A model generated the notes under the pieces. The model saw only the letters and a list, made by a program, of their open reading frames with translations, was not told the DNA's origin and made no database searches. A DNA stretch of 17,307 nt, taken from positions 1 through 17,307 of the forward strand of contig CAVWKL010000193.1 of NCBI GenBank assembly GCA_963755075.1, written 5' to 3'. Position numbers and translations under genes: made by a program. Positions 1 to 5,794 of this stretch are shown piece by piece (the first letter of the stretch is position 1; the number at the start of each line of letters is the position of its first letter). The stretch is from Roseiarcus sp963755075. Its GTDB lineage: Bacteria > Pseudomonadota > Alphaproteobacteria > Rhizobiales > Beijerinckiaceae.

Positions 1-540
1 ACCGTGCGGGACTTTGGCGATCAGTCGCGCGCCGCGCGGCGCCCAGCCGTAGAGGCGCGTCATGTTGGTCTTGGCCCAGGTCTCGTCGATGAAGACCAGG
101 CGCGAAGGGGCGATGCGCTTCTGGTAATTGCGCCCGCGCGCCCGGTGGTGGCTTATATCCGGGCGATCCTGTTCACGCGCCACGAGCGTCTTTTTTTTGA
201 GCGTGACGCCTTCGCGGCGGAAAAAGCGGCTCATCACCGAGGTGTCGGCCTTGATCCCGCGCTCGGCCAGCAGGCGATCGCACAGCGCTTGGAGGGTGAT
301 GTCGGGCTTCTCGTTTCGCAGCGCCGCCAGAAACTTTCGGTGCGGCTCCAATTTCGGCCGCAGGTAACCGCCCATTTTGCTGGCCGTGCGACAGCCGCTC
401 CGTTCAAGCCGCTGCACCCACTTGATGACGATCGACTCGCTGACCCCGAACCGCTTCGCCGCAGCCCGCCGGCTCATTCCCTCCACAACAACTGCATCGA
501 TCACCCGGTCGCGCAAATCCTGCGAATAAGCTCCAGCCAT
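1..540 (-). CDS. IS630-family transposase, N-terminal part (cut by window edge)
   Basis: This is the first 180 codons of a DDE transposase, running off the left edge of the window. The start is the ATG whose complement is at 538-540; the product begins MAGAYSQDLRDRVIDAV. Residues 1-60 form a helix-turn-helix region (SRRAAAKRFGVSESIVIKWVQR). Residues 70-115 resemble the second HTH/linker of IS630 transposases. The stretch LVFIDETWAKTNMTRLYGW (about 148-166) is the first catalytic Asp motif of the IS630/Tc1 superfamily, with Asp at 152. The second Asp and the Glu lie outside the window, so integrity cannot be judged. The codons ACG CTC AAA AAA AAG contain an A8 run (191-198 on the plus strand). 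Such runs act as -1 frameshift sites in some IS630 elements, but here the zero frame stays open. Family assignment is firm; exact IS name is unknown. Confidence 0.88.
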   Translation of the reverse strand, partial: MAGAYSQDLRDRVIDAVVVEGMSRRAAAKRFGVSESIVIKWVQRLERSGCRTASKMGGYLRPKLEPHRKFLAALRNEKPDITLQALCDRLLAERGIKADTSVMSRFFRREGVTLKKKTLVAREQDRPDISHHRARGRNYQKRIAPSRLVFIDETWAKTNMTRLYGWAPRGARLIAKVPHG

Positions 541-632
541 CCATGCTGGCCTCCGCCCAGCCAGCAGGTTGATTCAGACCATCGCCAATTCGGGAATCCC
601 AGCGCAATTCAATTTAGATGCCGTAGGCTCTA
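1..632 (-). mobile_element. IS630-type insertion sequence, partial
   Basis: The transposase start at 540 and about 90 bases of leader represent one end of an IS630-type element; the rest lies left of the window. IS630 elements insert at TA dinucleotides. Two TA candidates for the outer boundary are at 615-616 and 631-632. The second is favoured weakly because a motif beginning TAGGGCGCGTTTTG at 631 has a relative beginning TAGAGTGCGTTTTG at 1286, as if the element had landed in a dispersed repeat. The other inverted repeat is not in the window, so the boundary is inference. Confidence 0.6.
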
Positions 633-712
633 GGGCGCGTTTTGAAGCAAATCCTCTTCCGGCCCAAGAACGACGCCGAGCGCGAAAATCATCACGCCGA
701 AGCGGATCGCGC

Positions 713-741
713 TTGAGTTATCCGCCGGGGAGTAATATTAT
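713..741 (+). promoter_or_regulatory. Sigma-70-type promoter of the SeqA/RAMA-like gene
   Basis: TTGAGT at 713-718 and TATTAT at 736-741 are separated by exactly 17 bases, a good housekeeping -35/-10 pair. The predicted start of transcription is near 748, giving a short leader that contains two palindromes before the gene. Confidence 0.6.
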
Positions 742-754
742 ATCCGGCATGGAA

Positions 755-772
755 ACATATCCCAGGATATGT
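755..772. promoter_or_regulatory. Perfect palindrome, candidate operator 1
   Basis: ACATATCC-CA-GGATATGT is an 8+2+8 perfect inverted repeat just downstream of the predicted transcription start. It shares the central 10 bases ATCCCAGGAT with a second palindrome at 785-798. Position and repetition suggest an operator, possibly for autoregulation by the adjacent gene product; this is inferred. Confidence 0.5.
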
Positions 773-784
773 CGACATGGGAGC

Positions 785-798
785 CCATCCCAGGATGG
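785..798. promoter_or_regulatory. Palindrome, candidate operator 2 overlapping the translation start
   Basis: CCATCC-CA-GGATGG is a perfect 6+2+6 inverted repeat sharing the ATCCCAGGAT core with the palindrome 28 bases upstream. It spans the likely ribosome-binding site, so it could act as a DNA operator or as an RNA hairpin limiting translation. A further overlapping inverted repeat, ATGGG-AG-CCCAT, occupies 777-788. Confidence 0.45.
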
Positions 799-800
799 AA

Positions 801-1277
801 ATGAACATGGAAAAGATCGAAGTCGATTGGGAAATTTACCAGATGATCGAAGCCGAACGAAAAGGCTTCCACGAGCCGCGATACATGGCCTTGCGGCGGT
901 TATTGGGTCTCGGGGTTCCAACGCCGGCCCCTGCGCCGGAGCCGACGGTACAAGCGCTCGGCGAGGGCGTCCCTTGGACGAGGGAAGGCGTAACGGTTCC
1001 TCACGGCACCCCGGCGCGAATGGAATACAACCGAAGGTCTTACGAGGGTCAATTCCTACACGGGCAGCTGGTCGTAAATGGCCAGAAATTCGAAACGTTG
1101 TCAGCGGCGGCGAAGGCCCTTGCCGTTACAAAGGAGGGCAAAAAGGCGAGCTTGGATGGATGGCTCTATTGGAAGGTGAAATTGCCCGGCGAAATGAAGT
1201 GGCGCTCCCTCGGCGACATGCGTGGAAGCAATCGCATTGTGCTTGACGGCGGCGATGGGTCACCACCAGAGTTCTAA
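801..1277 (+). CDS. Small protein with SeqA-like N-terminus and RAMA-like C-terminus
   Basis: Predicted 158 aa. Residues 4-37 (EKIEVDWEIYQMIEAERKG, then ALRRLLGL) closely resemble the N-terminal oligomerisation domain of SeqA, whose E. coli form starts MKTIEVDDELYSYIA and ends its helix with LRRMLKF. A Pro/Ala-rich linker (about 40-50) follows. Residues 63-140 (GTPARMEYNRRSYEGQF, VVNGQKFETLSAAAKAL, LDGWLYWKVKLPGE) look like a RAMA domain, a module linked to DNA-modification enzymes. The family comparison is from memory and by eye. In-frame ATGs lie at 777, 795, 801 and 807; 801 has AGGA five bases upstream, and 807 best matches the SeqA start. Inferred role: a DNA-binding, possibly methylation-sensing, regulator. 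The SeqA C-terminal DNA-binding domain itself is absent. Confidence 0.75.
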   Translation: MNMEKIEVDWEIYQMIEAERKGFHEPRYMALRRLLGLGVPTPAPAPEPTVQALGEGVPWTREGVTVPHGTPARMEYNRRSYEGQFLHGQLVVNGQKFETLSAAAKALAVTKEGKKASLDGWLYWKVKLPGEMKWRSLGDMRGSNRIVLDGGDGSPPEF

Positions 1278-1285
1278 GTTCGGCT

Positions 1286-1310
1286 TAGAGTGCGTTTTGG
1301 AACAGATTCC
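1286..1310. repeat. Degenerate dispersed-repeat copy, pair of 631-654
   Basis: TAGAGTGCGTTTTGGAACAG at 1286-1305 and the following ATTCC align with the sequence at 631-654 (beginning TAGGGCGCGTTTTG), with several mismatches and one indel. The two copies lie in the same orientation on either side of the SeqA/RAMA-like gene. Similar short degenerate repeats are scattered through many rhizobial genomes; membership here is inferred. Confidence 0.35.
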
Positions 1311-1548
1311 ACGATGACCGCTTCCACGCAATAAAGTTGATTCATGTGGGTCGAAACGAACATGCGCTGTCCGTCAGGAGTGGCGGCGACCGCGTTTGTG
1401 AAGCCATCCGGCAACTGCACTACGTATTACGGTATTACGGTGGCACTGCCCTTAACTCGATTCTCTTCCCCGCCGGTCCCCGACCCGCCCGTAACGCAAA
1501 CGCGGAAATTTTCCGCCCTGCAAAGGGTTGGAATCCCATCAACCGCGG

Positions 1549-1576
1549 AAAAATCGATCGCGCGCCCCGGGGGGCG
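1549..1576 (-). terminator. Possible terminator downstream of tRNA-Phe
   Basis: In minus sense, CGCCCC-CC-GGGGCG (1563-1576) lies about 10 bases after the tRNA 3' end and is followed after a short gap by TTTTT (1549-1553). The loop is very tight and the T-run is not immediately adjacent, so this is only a candidate. Confidence 0.3.
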
Positions 1577-1584
1577 GGGGCTGA

Positions 1585-1660
1585 TGGTGCCCAGGGGCGG
1601 AATTGAACCACCGACACTGCGATTTTCAGTCGCATGCTCTACCAACTGAGCTACCTGGGC
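1585..1660 (-). tRNA. tRNA-Phe (GAA), CCA encoded
   Basis: In minus sense the acceptor arm GCCCAGG (1654-1660) pairs with CCTGGGC (1589-1595), followed by discriminator A and an encoded CCA (1585-1587). The D-arm AGCTCAGTTGGTAGAGCA is standard. The anticodon stem TGCGA/TCGCA encloses the loop CTGAAAA, giving anticodon GAA for phenylalanine. The T-arm contains GGTTCAATTCC. The mature body is 73 nt plus CCA. Its promoter lies at 1691-1719. No second copy of the tRNA 3' end was seen nearby, so there is no sign that it served as an attachment site within the window. Confidence 0.97.
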
Positions 1661-1690
1661 GCCGAAGCGCCTCGGCGCCGCGGACGGCGG

Positions 1691-1719
1691 TTTATAGGGA
1701 GGCGGTCGCGGCTTGTCCA
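1691..1719 (-). promoter_or_regulatory. tRNA-Phe promoter abutting an IS481 insertion
   Basis: In minus sense TGGACA (1714-1719) and TATAAA (1691-1696) are separated by 17 bases, a strong sigma-70-type promoter about 30 bases before the tRNA 5' end. The 5-base target duplication of the neighbouring IS begins at 1720, directly next to the -35 hexamer. The core promoter is intact, but all native upstream sequence has been displaced by the element. Confidence 0.75.
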
Positions 1720-1733
1720 GCGCGTGTCCTAGC

Positions 1734-2753
1734 TCACGACATATGAGACTGGGGGCTTTCGTTGGCTCGGCGGGCGGAGAGGTATTGTGCCGGGGTTTTT
1801 CCTGCAAGGGCGCCGTGGGGTCTGTGGTGGTTATAGAGGTGCTGGAAGGCTTGGACCCTTTCGTCGATCTTATCGATGCGCATGGGCAGGTCGACGCAGG
1901 CGTAGAACTCGTATCGCCATGCGCCATTGCAGCGTTCGACGGCGCCGTTGAGCTTTGGCGATCGGGGCGGGAGGACGTAGAGGGGCAGCTTTCTGTCGGC
2001 GCAGGCCTGTTCGAACTCGGCCATGAACTCGGACCCGCCGTCGACCTGGATGGCTTTGACGGGATCGGGCATCTGTTTGAGCACCTGGTCGAGGAAGGCG
2101 GCGGCGTTTTTGGCGGTGGCTTGCTTGCAGGCTCTGGCGACGGTCCATTTGGCGAAAGGATCATAGGCGTTGAAATGCTTGATGGTGACGCCGGGCAAGG
2201 GATGGATCGAAAGCGTGTCGATCTGGACGACGTCGCCAGGCTTGTGGAAGGAGACATCCTTGGGCTTGCGGATGGCGTGGGGGCGCTTTTTGGCGGCGCT
2301 TCTGGCGGCGACTTTGCGGATGAGGGCGGGGACGGAGGGAACCCTGCCGCGCCTGATGAGGTCGCTGATGATGCGCCCGACGGTGGCGTTGGAGGTTGCA
2401 AAGCCTTGGTCGCGCAGGATCGGCCCGAGCTTCTCCTTGCCCCACATGGGATGATCCAAACGCAGCCGCTCGACGGCGGCGGCGAGCCCTTGGGGGCGTT
2501 TTTGTTGACGCATCCGGCGGGGCCGCCGGCTGGCCGGCTCGGCTCGTTCTTCCCAGCGATAGAGGGTGGAGCGCGGGACGCCGACCGCCTGGGCGGCCTG
2601 ATCGGCGTTCAGCCCTTGCGCCATGGCCTTTCGCCACCGCGCGAGCGCGTCGCGTCTTCTGGCGGCTTCGATATTTGGGGTCTGCGCCGCCAGAAGACGC
2701 GACGCGCCCCTAGCGCTGCGGATAATATGGCCGGGCAGGCCAAAAACCTGCAT
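1734..2753 (-). CDS. IS481-type DDE transposase
   Basis: Predicted 339 aa. The start ATG at 2753 is chosen because AAGGAG lies six bases upstream; a longer frame from 2816 would begin in the terminal repeat. Residues about 49-70 (LNADQAAQAVGVPRSTLYRW) form a helix-turn-helix. The integrase core follows, with Asp in VVQIDTLSI (about 179), Asp in IQVDGGSEF (about 238) and Glu in NGAVERCNG (about 273). The Asp-to-Glu spacing of about 34 is typical of this retroviral-integrase-like group. The end HLYNHHRPHGALAGKTPAQYL is also characteristic. The TGA stop is inside the left terminal repeat. Codons near 16-38 carry a perfect 22-bp inverted repeat described separately. IS481 versus a related IS3-like group is decided by the single frame without an orfA. 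Confidence 0.9.
   Translation of the reverse strand: MQVFGLPGHIIRSARGASRLLAAQTPNIEAARRRDALARWRKAMAQGLNADQAAQAVGVPRSTLYRWEERAEPASRRPRRMRQQKRPQGLAAAVERLRLDHPMWGKEKLGPILRDQGFATSNATVGRIISDLIRRGRVPSVPALIRKVAARSAAKKRPHAIRKPKDVSFHKPGDVVQIDTLSIHPLPGVTIKHFNAYDPFAKWTVARACKQATAKNAAAFLDQVLKQMPDPVKAIQVDGGSEFMAEFEQACADRKLPLYVLPPRSPKLNGAVERCNGAWRYEFYACVDLPMRIDKIDERVQAFQHLYNHHRPHGALAGKTPAQYLSARRANESPQSHMS
2645..2707. repeat. Perfect 22-bp inverted repeat inside the transposase 5' coding region
   Basis: The arms at 2645-2666 and 2686-2707 are exact reverse complements (core GCCGCCAGAAGACGCGACG) separated by 19 bases. In the transposase mRNA this would be a very stable stem-loop about 45 to 110 bases after the start codon. 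It is far longer than chance would give and is not part of the terminal repeats. A role in limiting translation or read-through transcription is conjecture. Confidence 0.8.
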
Positions 2754-2946
2754 GGGGTTCTCCTTGTGATTCGAGCTTCGCAACCCGAACCTCGGAGAAC
2801 CCCTCCGATCATGCAATCGGTCTCATATGTGTCTGAGCTAGGTCAGCGCGTTGCGAGCGCGAGGGCGGCGGTCGCGAGCGGTGGACAGGGGCGTGCGCGC
2901 GTGGGAGATTTCGCCTCTCGCGGCGCTTGGCCCTCGGAGAATGAGC

Positions 2947-3327
2947 ATGTTTCGTTTCGCGATCTCGTTGGCGGCGCTCGCGCTGGCGACGCCGTCCTTG
3001 GCTGAAGGCCTGCCCAAGCGCGTCGGCCAATGCGCGACGACGAAAGTGCAGAAGATCGAGACGCGCCTGGTCGACGGCTCGAACCAGCCGGTCAAGGGCT
3101 CGGGCAGCGCCGTCGAGTTCGCCAACGGCGGCTATCAAGTCTCCTACGACACGGTCCCCGCGGTCGAGGCGGCGCGCCCCGGCGACGCGGTGAAGATTTG
3201 CCTGGTCTCGATCCCGCACCCTTGTCCGCCCGGCGACAAACGCGGCCGCGTCTACGCGACCACCGACCTGCGCACCAAACAGTCCTGGACCTTGCCCGAC
3301 GCCGAGCATTCCTGCGGCGGCGCGTAA
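2947..3327 (+). CDS. Small conserved secreted protein of unknown function
   Basis: Predicted 126 aa from the ATG at 2947, chosen because GGAGA at 2936-2940 lies six bases upstream; an ATG at 2941 is too close to that site. The first about 20 residues (MFRFAISLAALALATPSLA) form a signal peptide with an AxA-like cleavage site, so the mature protein should be periplasmic or exported. The mature part contains SAVEFANGGYQVSYDTVPAV, CLVSIPHPCPPGDKRGRVY and ends WTLPDAEHSCGGA. Four cysteines could form disulfides. Similar proteins are, as far as I recall, common hypotheticals in Hyphomicrobiales; no enzymatic motif is visible. It is separated from the aap genes by a hairpin at 3346-3377. Confidence 0.85.
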   Translation: MFRFAISLAALALATPSLAEGLPKRVGQCATTKVQKIETRLVDGSNQPVKGSGSAVEFANGGYQVSYDTVPAVEAARPGDAVKICLVSIPHPCPPGDKRGRVYATTDLRTKQSWTLPDAEHSCGGA

Positions 3328-3345
3328 GCGACGGCTCGCGCCTGA

Positions 3346-3377
3346 CCGCACCCGCCGGCGCATTGCGCCGCGTGCGG
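3346..3377 (+). terminator. Candidate terminator after the secreted-protein gene
   Basis: Nested inverted repeats CCGCAC/GTGCGG (3346-3351, 3372-3377) and GGCGC/GCGCC (3357-3361, 3365-3369) form a strong GC-rich hairpin 19 bases after the stop codon. It is followed by GCATTTGCC, so there is only a weak T-tract. Confidence 0.4.
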
Positions 3378-3459
3378 GCATTTGCCATCATCGCGCCTCG
3401 CTCGATCGGCGGAGGGGCGCGCGTTGGGCGGCCGGACCGGATCGGGCGCGGACGGTGGA

Positions 3460-4635
3460 ATGGCGGCTCAGCAATTCAGTCGATCCTCGTTGGCGAACGA
3501 TCCGCGCGCGCGGGGCATCGTCTATCAGGGCCTGCTTGCCGCCGGGCTCATCGCGCTCATGGGGATGGGCTGGCGCAACGTCGTCGTCAACATGCAGGCG
3601 CGCGGCATTCCCATGGGCTTCGGCTTCTGGGACGAGATCGCCGGCTTCAACATCAATCAGTCGCTGATCGACTATTCCTCGGTGTCGACCTACGGACGCG
3701 CGTTCTGGGTCGGGCTCATCAACACGGCTGTGGTCGGCGCGCTCGGCATCGCGCTGGCGACGCCGCTCGGCTTCGCCGTCGGCGTGGCGCGGCTGTCGCC
3801 GAACTGGATCCTGTCGAGGGTCGCGCTCGTCTATGTCGAACTGATGCGCAACACGCCGCTGCTGCTGCAACTGGCGTTCTGGTACAACGCGGTGCTGAAG
3901 ACGCTGCCGGGGCCGCGCCAGTCGTTGAGCCTCGGCGGCGTCATTCTCATGAACAACCGCGGCCTCTACCTGCCGCGCCCGCAATTCGCCGCTGGCGCGG
4001 GCGCCGTCGTCGCCGCGCTGGCGCTGGGGATCGTTGGCGCGCTGGCGTTTGGTTGGTGGGCGCGCCGCCGCCAGGCCTCGAGCGGGGCGCGCGCCCCCGT
4101 CGCGCTCGTCGCGCTCCTCGCCGTTCTTGGCCTGCCGACGCTCGCCTATTTCGCCGCCGGCGAGCCGATCGGCTTTTCCTTCGCCAAGCTCGCCGGCTTC
4201 AACCTTGCCGGCGGATTGCAGCTCTATCCGGAATTCGCGGCGCTGACCTTCGGGCTCGTCACCTACACCGCCGGCTTCATCGCCGAGATCGTGCGCGCCG
4301 GCGTCAACGCCGTGCCGCGCGGGCAGACCGAGGCGGCCAGGGCGCTCGGCCTCCATCGCGCCCAGACGATGAAGCTCGTCGTCGTTCCCCAGGCGATGCG
4401 CCTCATCGTCCCGCCGCTGACCTCGCAGTATCTCAACATCGTCAAAAATTCGTCGCTGGCGGTGTTCGTCGGCTATCCCGATCTGGTGCTGATCTTCGCC
4501 GGAACCGTGCTCAATCAGACGCACGCGGCGGTGCAGGTGATGGCGATCACGATGGCGGTCTATCTCGTCATTTCGCTCGCGGTCTCCTTCGCGCTCAATC
4601 TCTTCAACGCGCGCAACGCGCTCAAGGAGCGTTGA
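3460..4635 (+). CDS. aapQ: Polar/general L-amino-acid ABC transporter permease AapQ
   Basis: Predicted 391 aa inner-membrane permease of the HisMQ/AapQ type. Visible features are an N-terminal membrane segment (RGIVYQGLLAAGLIALMGMGW) and a conserved GFGFWDEIAGFNINQSLI region before the core. The family signature RNTPLLLQLAFWY is in the first half, and the cytoplasmic EAA loop (AEIVRAGVNAVPRGQTEAARALG) is at about residues 275-297, docking with the ATPase. Length is close to the roughly 400 aa of Rhizobium AapQ. The ATG at 3460 is used; a TTG at 3424 with GGAGGGG upstream is a real alternative, adding 12 residues. aapM follows after two bases, so the genes are co-transcribed and translationally coupled. 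No aapJ substrate-binding gene precedes it, unlike the usual aapJQMP order. Confidence 0.92.
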   Translation: MAAQQFSRSSLANDPRARGIVYQGLLAAGLIALMGMGWRNVVVNMQARGIPMGFGFWDEIAGFNINQSLIDYSSVSTYGRAFWVGLINTAVVGALGIALATPLGFAVGVARLSPNWILSRVALVYVELMRNTPLLLQLAFWYNAVLKTLPGPRQSLSLGGVILMNNRGLYLPRPQFAAGAGAVVAALALGIVGALAFGWWARRRQASSGARAPVALVALLAVLGLPTLAYFAAGEPIGFSFAKLAGFNLAGGLQLYPEFAALTFGLVTYTAGFIAEIVRAGVNAVPRGQTEAARALGLHRAQTMKLVVVPQAMRLIVPPLTSQYLNIVKNSSLAVFVGYPDLVLIFAGTVLNQTHAAVQVMAITMAVYLVISLAVSFALNLFNARNALKER

Positions 4636-4637
4636 GC

Positions 4638-5780
4638 GTGCCGGCGCCCGCGAACCCCGAGGCGGCCTATGTCCGCCACGCCTCCACGCCGATCCTGCCG
4701 CCGCCGCTCATGTCGCGCGGGGCGATCGCCTGGGCGCGCGCCAATCTCTTTTCCTCGTTCGCCTCGAGCGCGGTCACGCTGGCGCTCGCTGCGCTCGGCC
4801 TGTGGGCGCTGCCGCCGCTGATCGCCTGGGCGACGACGCAAGCGATTTGGTCGGCGCCCGACGGGGCGCTCTGCCGCGCCCATCAGGGGGGCGCCTGCTG
4901 GGCGTTCATTGCCCACAAGCTCGACTATCTCAGCTACGGCTCCTATCCCGTCGCCGAGCGCTGGCGCGTCGACGCCGTCGAAATCGTCGGCGCGGCGCTG
5001 ATCGGGTGGATGCTATGGCCCCGCGCGCCGCGCCGCGGCCTCGGCGCGGCGCTGTTCTTCCTCGGCTTTCCCGCGCTCGCTTTCGTGCTGCTGCACGGGG
5101 CCGAGGGCGTCGGGCTGGCCATCGTCGACACGCTCTTGTGGGGCGGGGTGTTCGTTTCCCTCATCACCGCGCTCGTCGGCATCGTCTTTTCGCTGCCGCT
5201 CGGCGTGCTGCTGGCGCTGGGGCGCCGATCGAGCCTGCCGATCGTCAAGGCCGCGAGCGTCGTCTTCATCGAGTTCGTGCGCGGCGTGCCGTTCATCACC
5301 GTGCTCTATATGGCCAACAACATGCTGCCGCTGTTCCTGCCCCCGGGCTGGGTCCCCGACCGCTTCGTCCCCCCGCTCGCCGGCACGGCGCTGTTCGCCG
5401 CGGCCTACATGGCGGAGGAAGTGCGCGGCGGCCTGCAGTCGCTCGACAAGGGCCAGTACGAGGGCGCGATGGCGCTGGGGCTCGGCTATTGGCGGGTGAT
5501 GGGGCTCGTGGCCCTGCCGCAGGCGCTGACGCGGGTGATCCCCGGCCTCGTCAACAATTTCATCGGCCTGTTCAAGGATACGACGCTGGTGGCGATCGTC
5601 GGCATGGTCGACTTCCTGGCGGCGATGGACAACGCCTTCAAGGACACGGTGTGGAGCGGGCCGACGATCCTGACGACCGGCTACGTCTTCGCCGGGCTGT
5701 TCTATTTCGTTTTCTGCTATGGGATGTCGCGCTATTCGGCGGCGATGGAGCGCCGCCTCGCCGTCGGGCGATCGGGGTGA
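4638..5780 (+). CDS. aapM: Polar/general L-amino-acid ABC transporter permease AapM
   Basis: Predicted 380 aa. The start is GTG at 4638, two bases after the aapQ stop, with AAGGAG eight bases upstream inside the end of aapQ. It has an N-terminal hydrophobic segment (SSAVTLALAALGLWALPPLI) and a periplasmic region rich in aromatic residues. The transport core follows, with FIEFVRGVPFITVLYMANNMLPLF and the EAA loop (AEEVRGGLQSLDKGQYEGAMALGLG, about 259-283). The C-terminal membrane segment is GYVFAGLFYFVFCYGMSRYS. Length and layout match AapM of rhizobia. It should pair with AapQ to form the membrane channel for glutamate, aspartate and other L-amino acids; substrate range cannot be read from sequence alone. 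Confidence 0.92.
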   Translation: MPAPANPEAAYVRHASTPILPPPLMSRGAIAWARANLFSSFASSAVTLALAALGLWALPPLIAWATTQAIWSAPDGALCRAHQGGACWAFIAHKLDYLSYGSYPVAERWRVDAVEIVGAALIGWMLWPRAPRRGLGAALFFLGFPALAFVLLHGAEGVGLAIVDTLLWGGVFVSLITALVGIVFSLPLGVLLALGRRSSLPIVKAASVVFIEFVRGVPFITVLYMANNMLPLFLPPGWVPDRFVPPLAGTALFAAAYMAEEVRGGLQSLDKGQYEGAMALGLGYWRVMGLVALPQALTRVIPGLVNNFIGLFKDTTLVAIVGMVDFLAAMDNAFKDTVWSGPTILTTGYVFAGLFYFVFCYGMSRYSAAMERRLAVGRSG

Positions 5781-5794
5781 GGGGGACGGGGCCG

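Larger units (their letters stand above)
1278..1584. other. Intergenic stretch, no convincing gene
   Basis: About 300 bases between the SeqA/RAMA-like gene and tRNA-Phe. An open frame from 1344 to 1649 runs into the tRNA and has no recognisable similarity or good ribosome-binding site, so it is not called. The stretch holds a degenerate repeat relative at 1286-1310 and an 8-base tandem duplication TATTACGG at 1425-1440. It also holds the hairpin GCGGAA-ATT-TTCCGC at 1502-1516 and a GC-rich inverted repeat at 1563-1576 followed (minus sense) by a T5 run. Confidence 0.5.
1725..2845 (-). mobile_element. Complete IS481-type insertion sequence, about 1.12 kb
   Basis: The left end (TGTCCTAGCTCA, then CATATGAGAC) and the complement of the right end (TGACCTAGCTCA, then CATATGAGAC) form imperfect terminal inverted repeats of roughly 27 bases. 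They differ by a few substitutions and one extra base. The element is flanked by GCGCG at 1720-1724 and 2846-2850, read as a 5-bp target duplication (6 bp if the preceding A is counted). It contains one transposase gene whose stop codon lies inside the left repeat. Ends, length and a single DDE frame fit the IS481 family. Everything looks intact, so it could be recent and active. Confidence 0.85.

Noticed and set aside
1344..1649. Open frame of 101 codons on the plus strand upstream of and into tRNA-Phe
   Set aside because: It reads through the complement of the tRNA (the familiar spurious GGIEPPTLRF-type peptide), has no ribosome-binding site and resembles no family.
1585..1660. tRNA-Phe as an integration site for a genomic island
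   Set aside because: No integrase gene and no second copy of the tRNA 3' end were found in the window; the adjacent IS elements insert by their own mechanism.
1713..3005. Long plus-strand open frame across the IS481 element (430 codons)
   Set aside because: It is the antisense of the transposase gene, which has the DDE residues, HTH and ribosome-binding site; the long frame reflects GC-rich codon bias.
3030..4637. Long N-terminal extension of the aapM frame
   Set aside because: It overlaps the secreted-protein gene and all of aapQ in another frame and is Arg/Gly-rich noise; the GTG at 4638 with AAGGAG gives the family length.
4802..5794. N-terminal extension of the aapP frame
   Set aside because: It is a shadow of aapM; the ABC ATPase begins at the ATG near 5795 (or GTG 5777).
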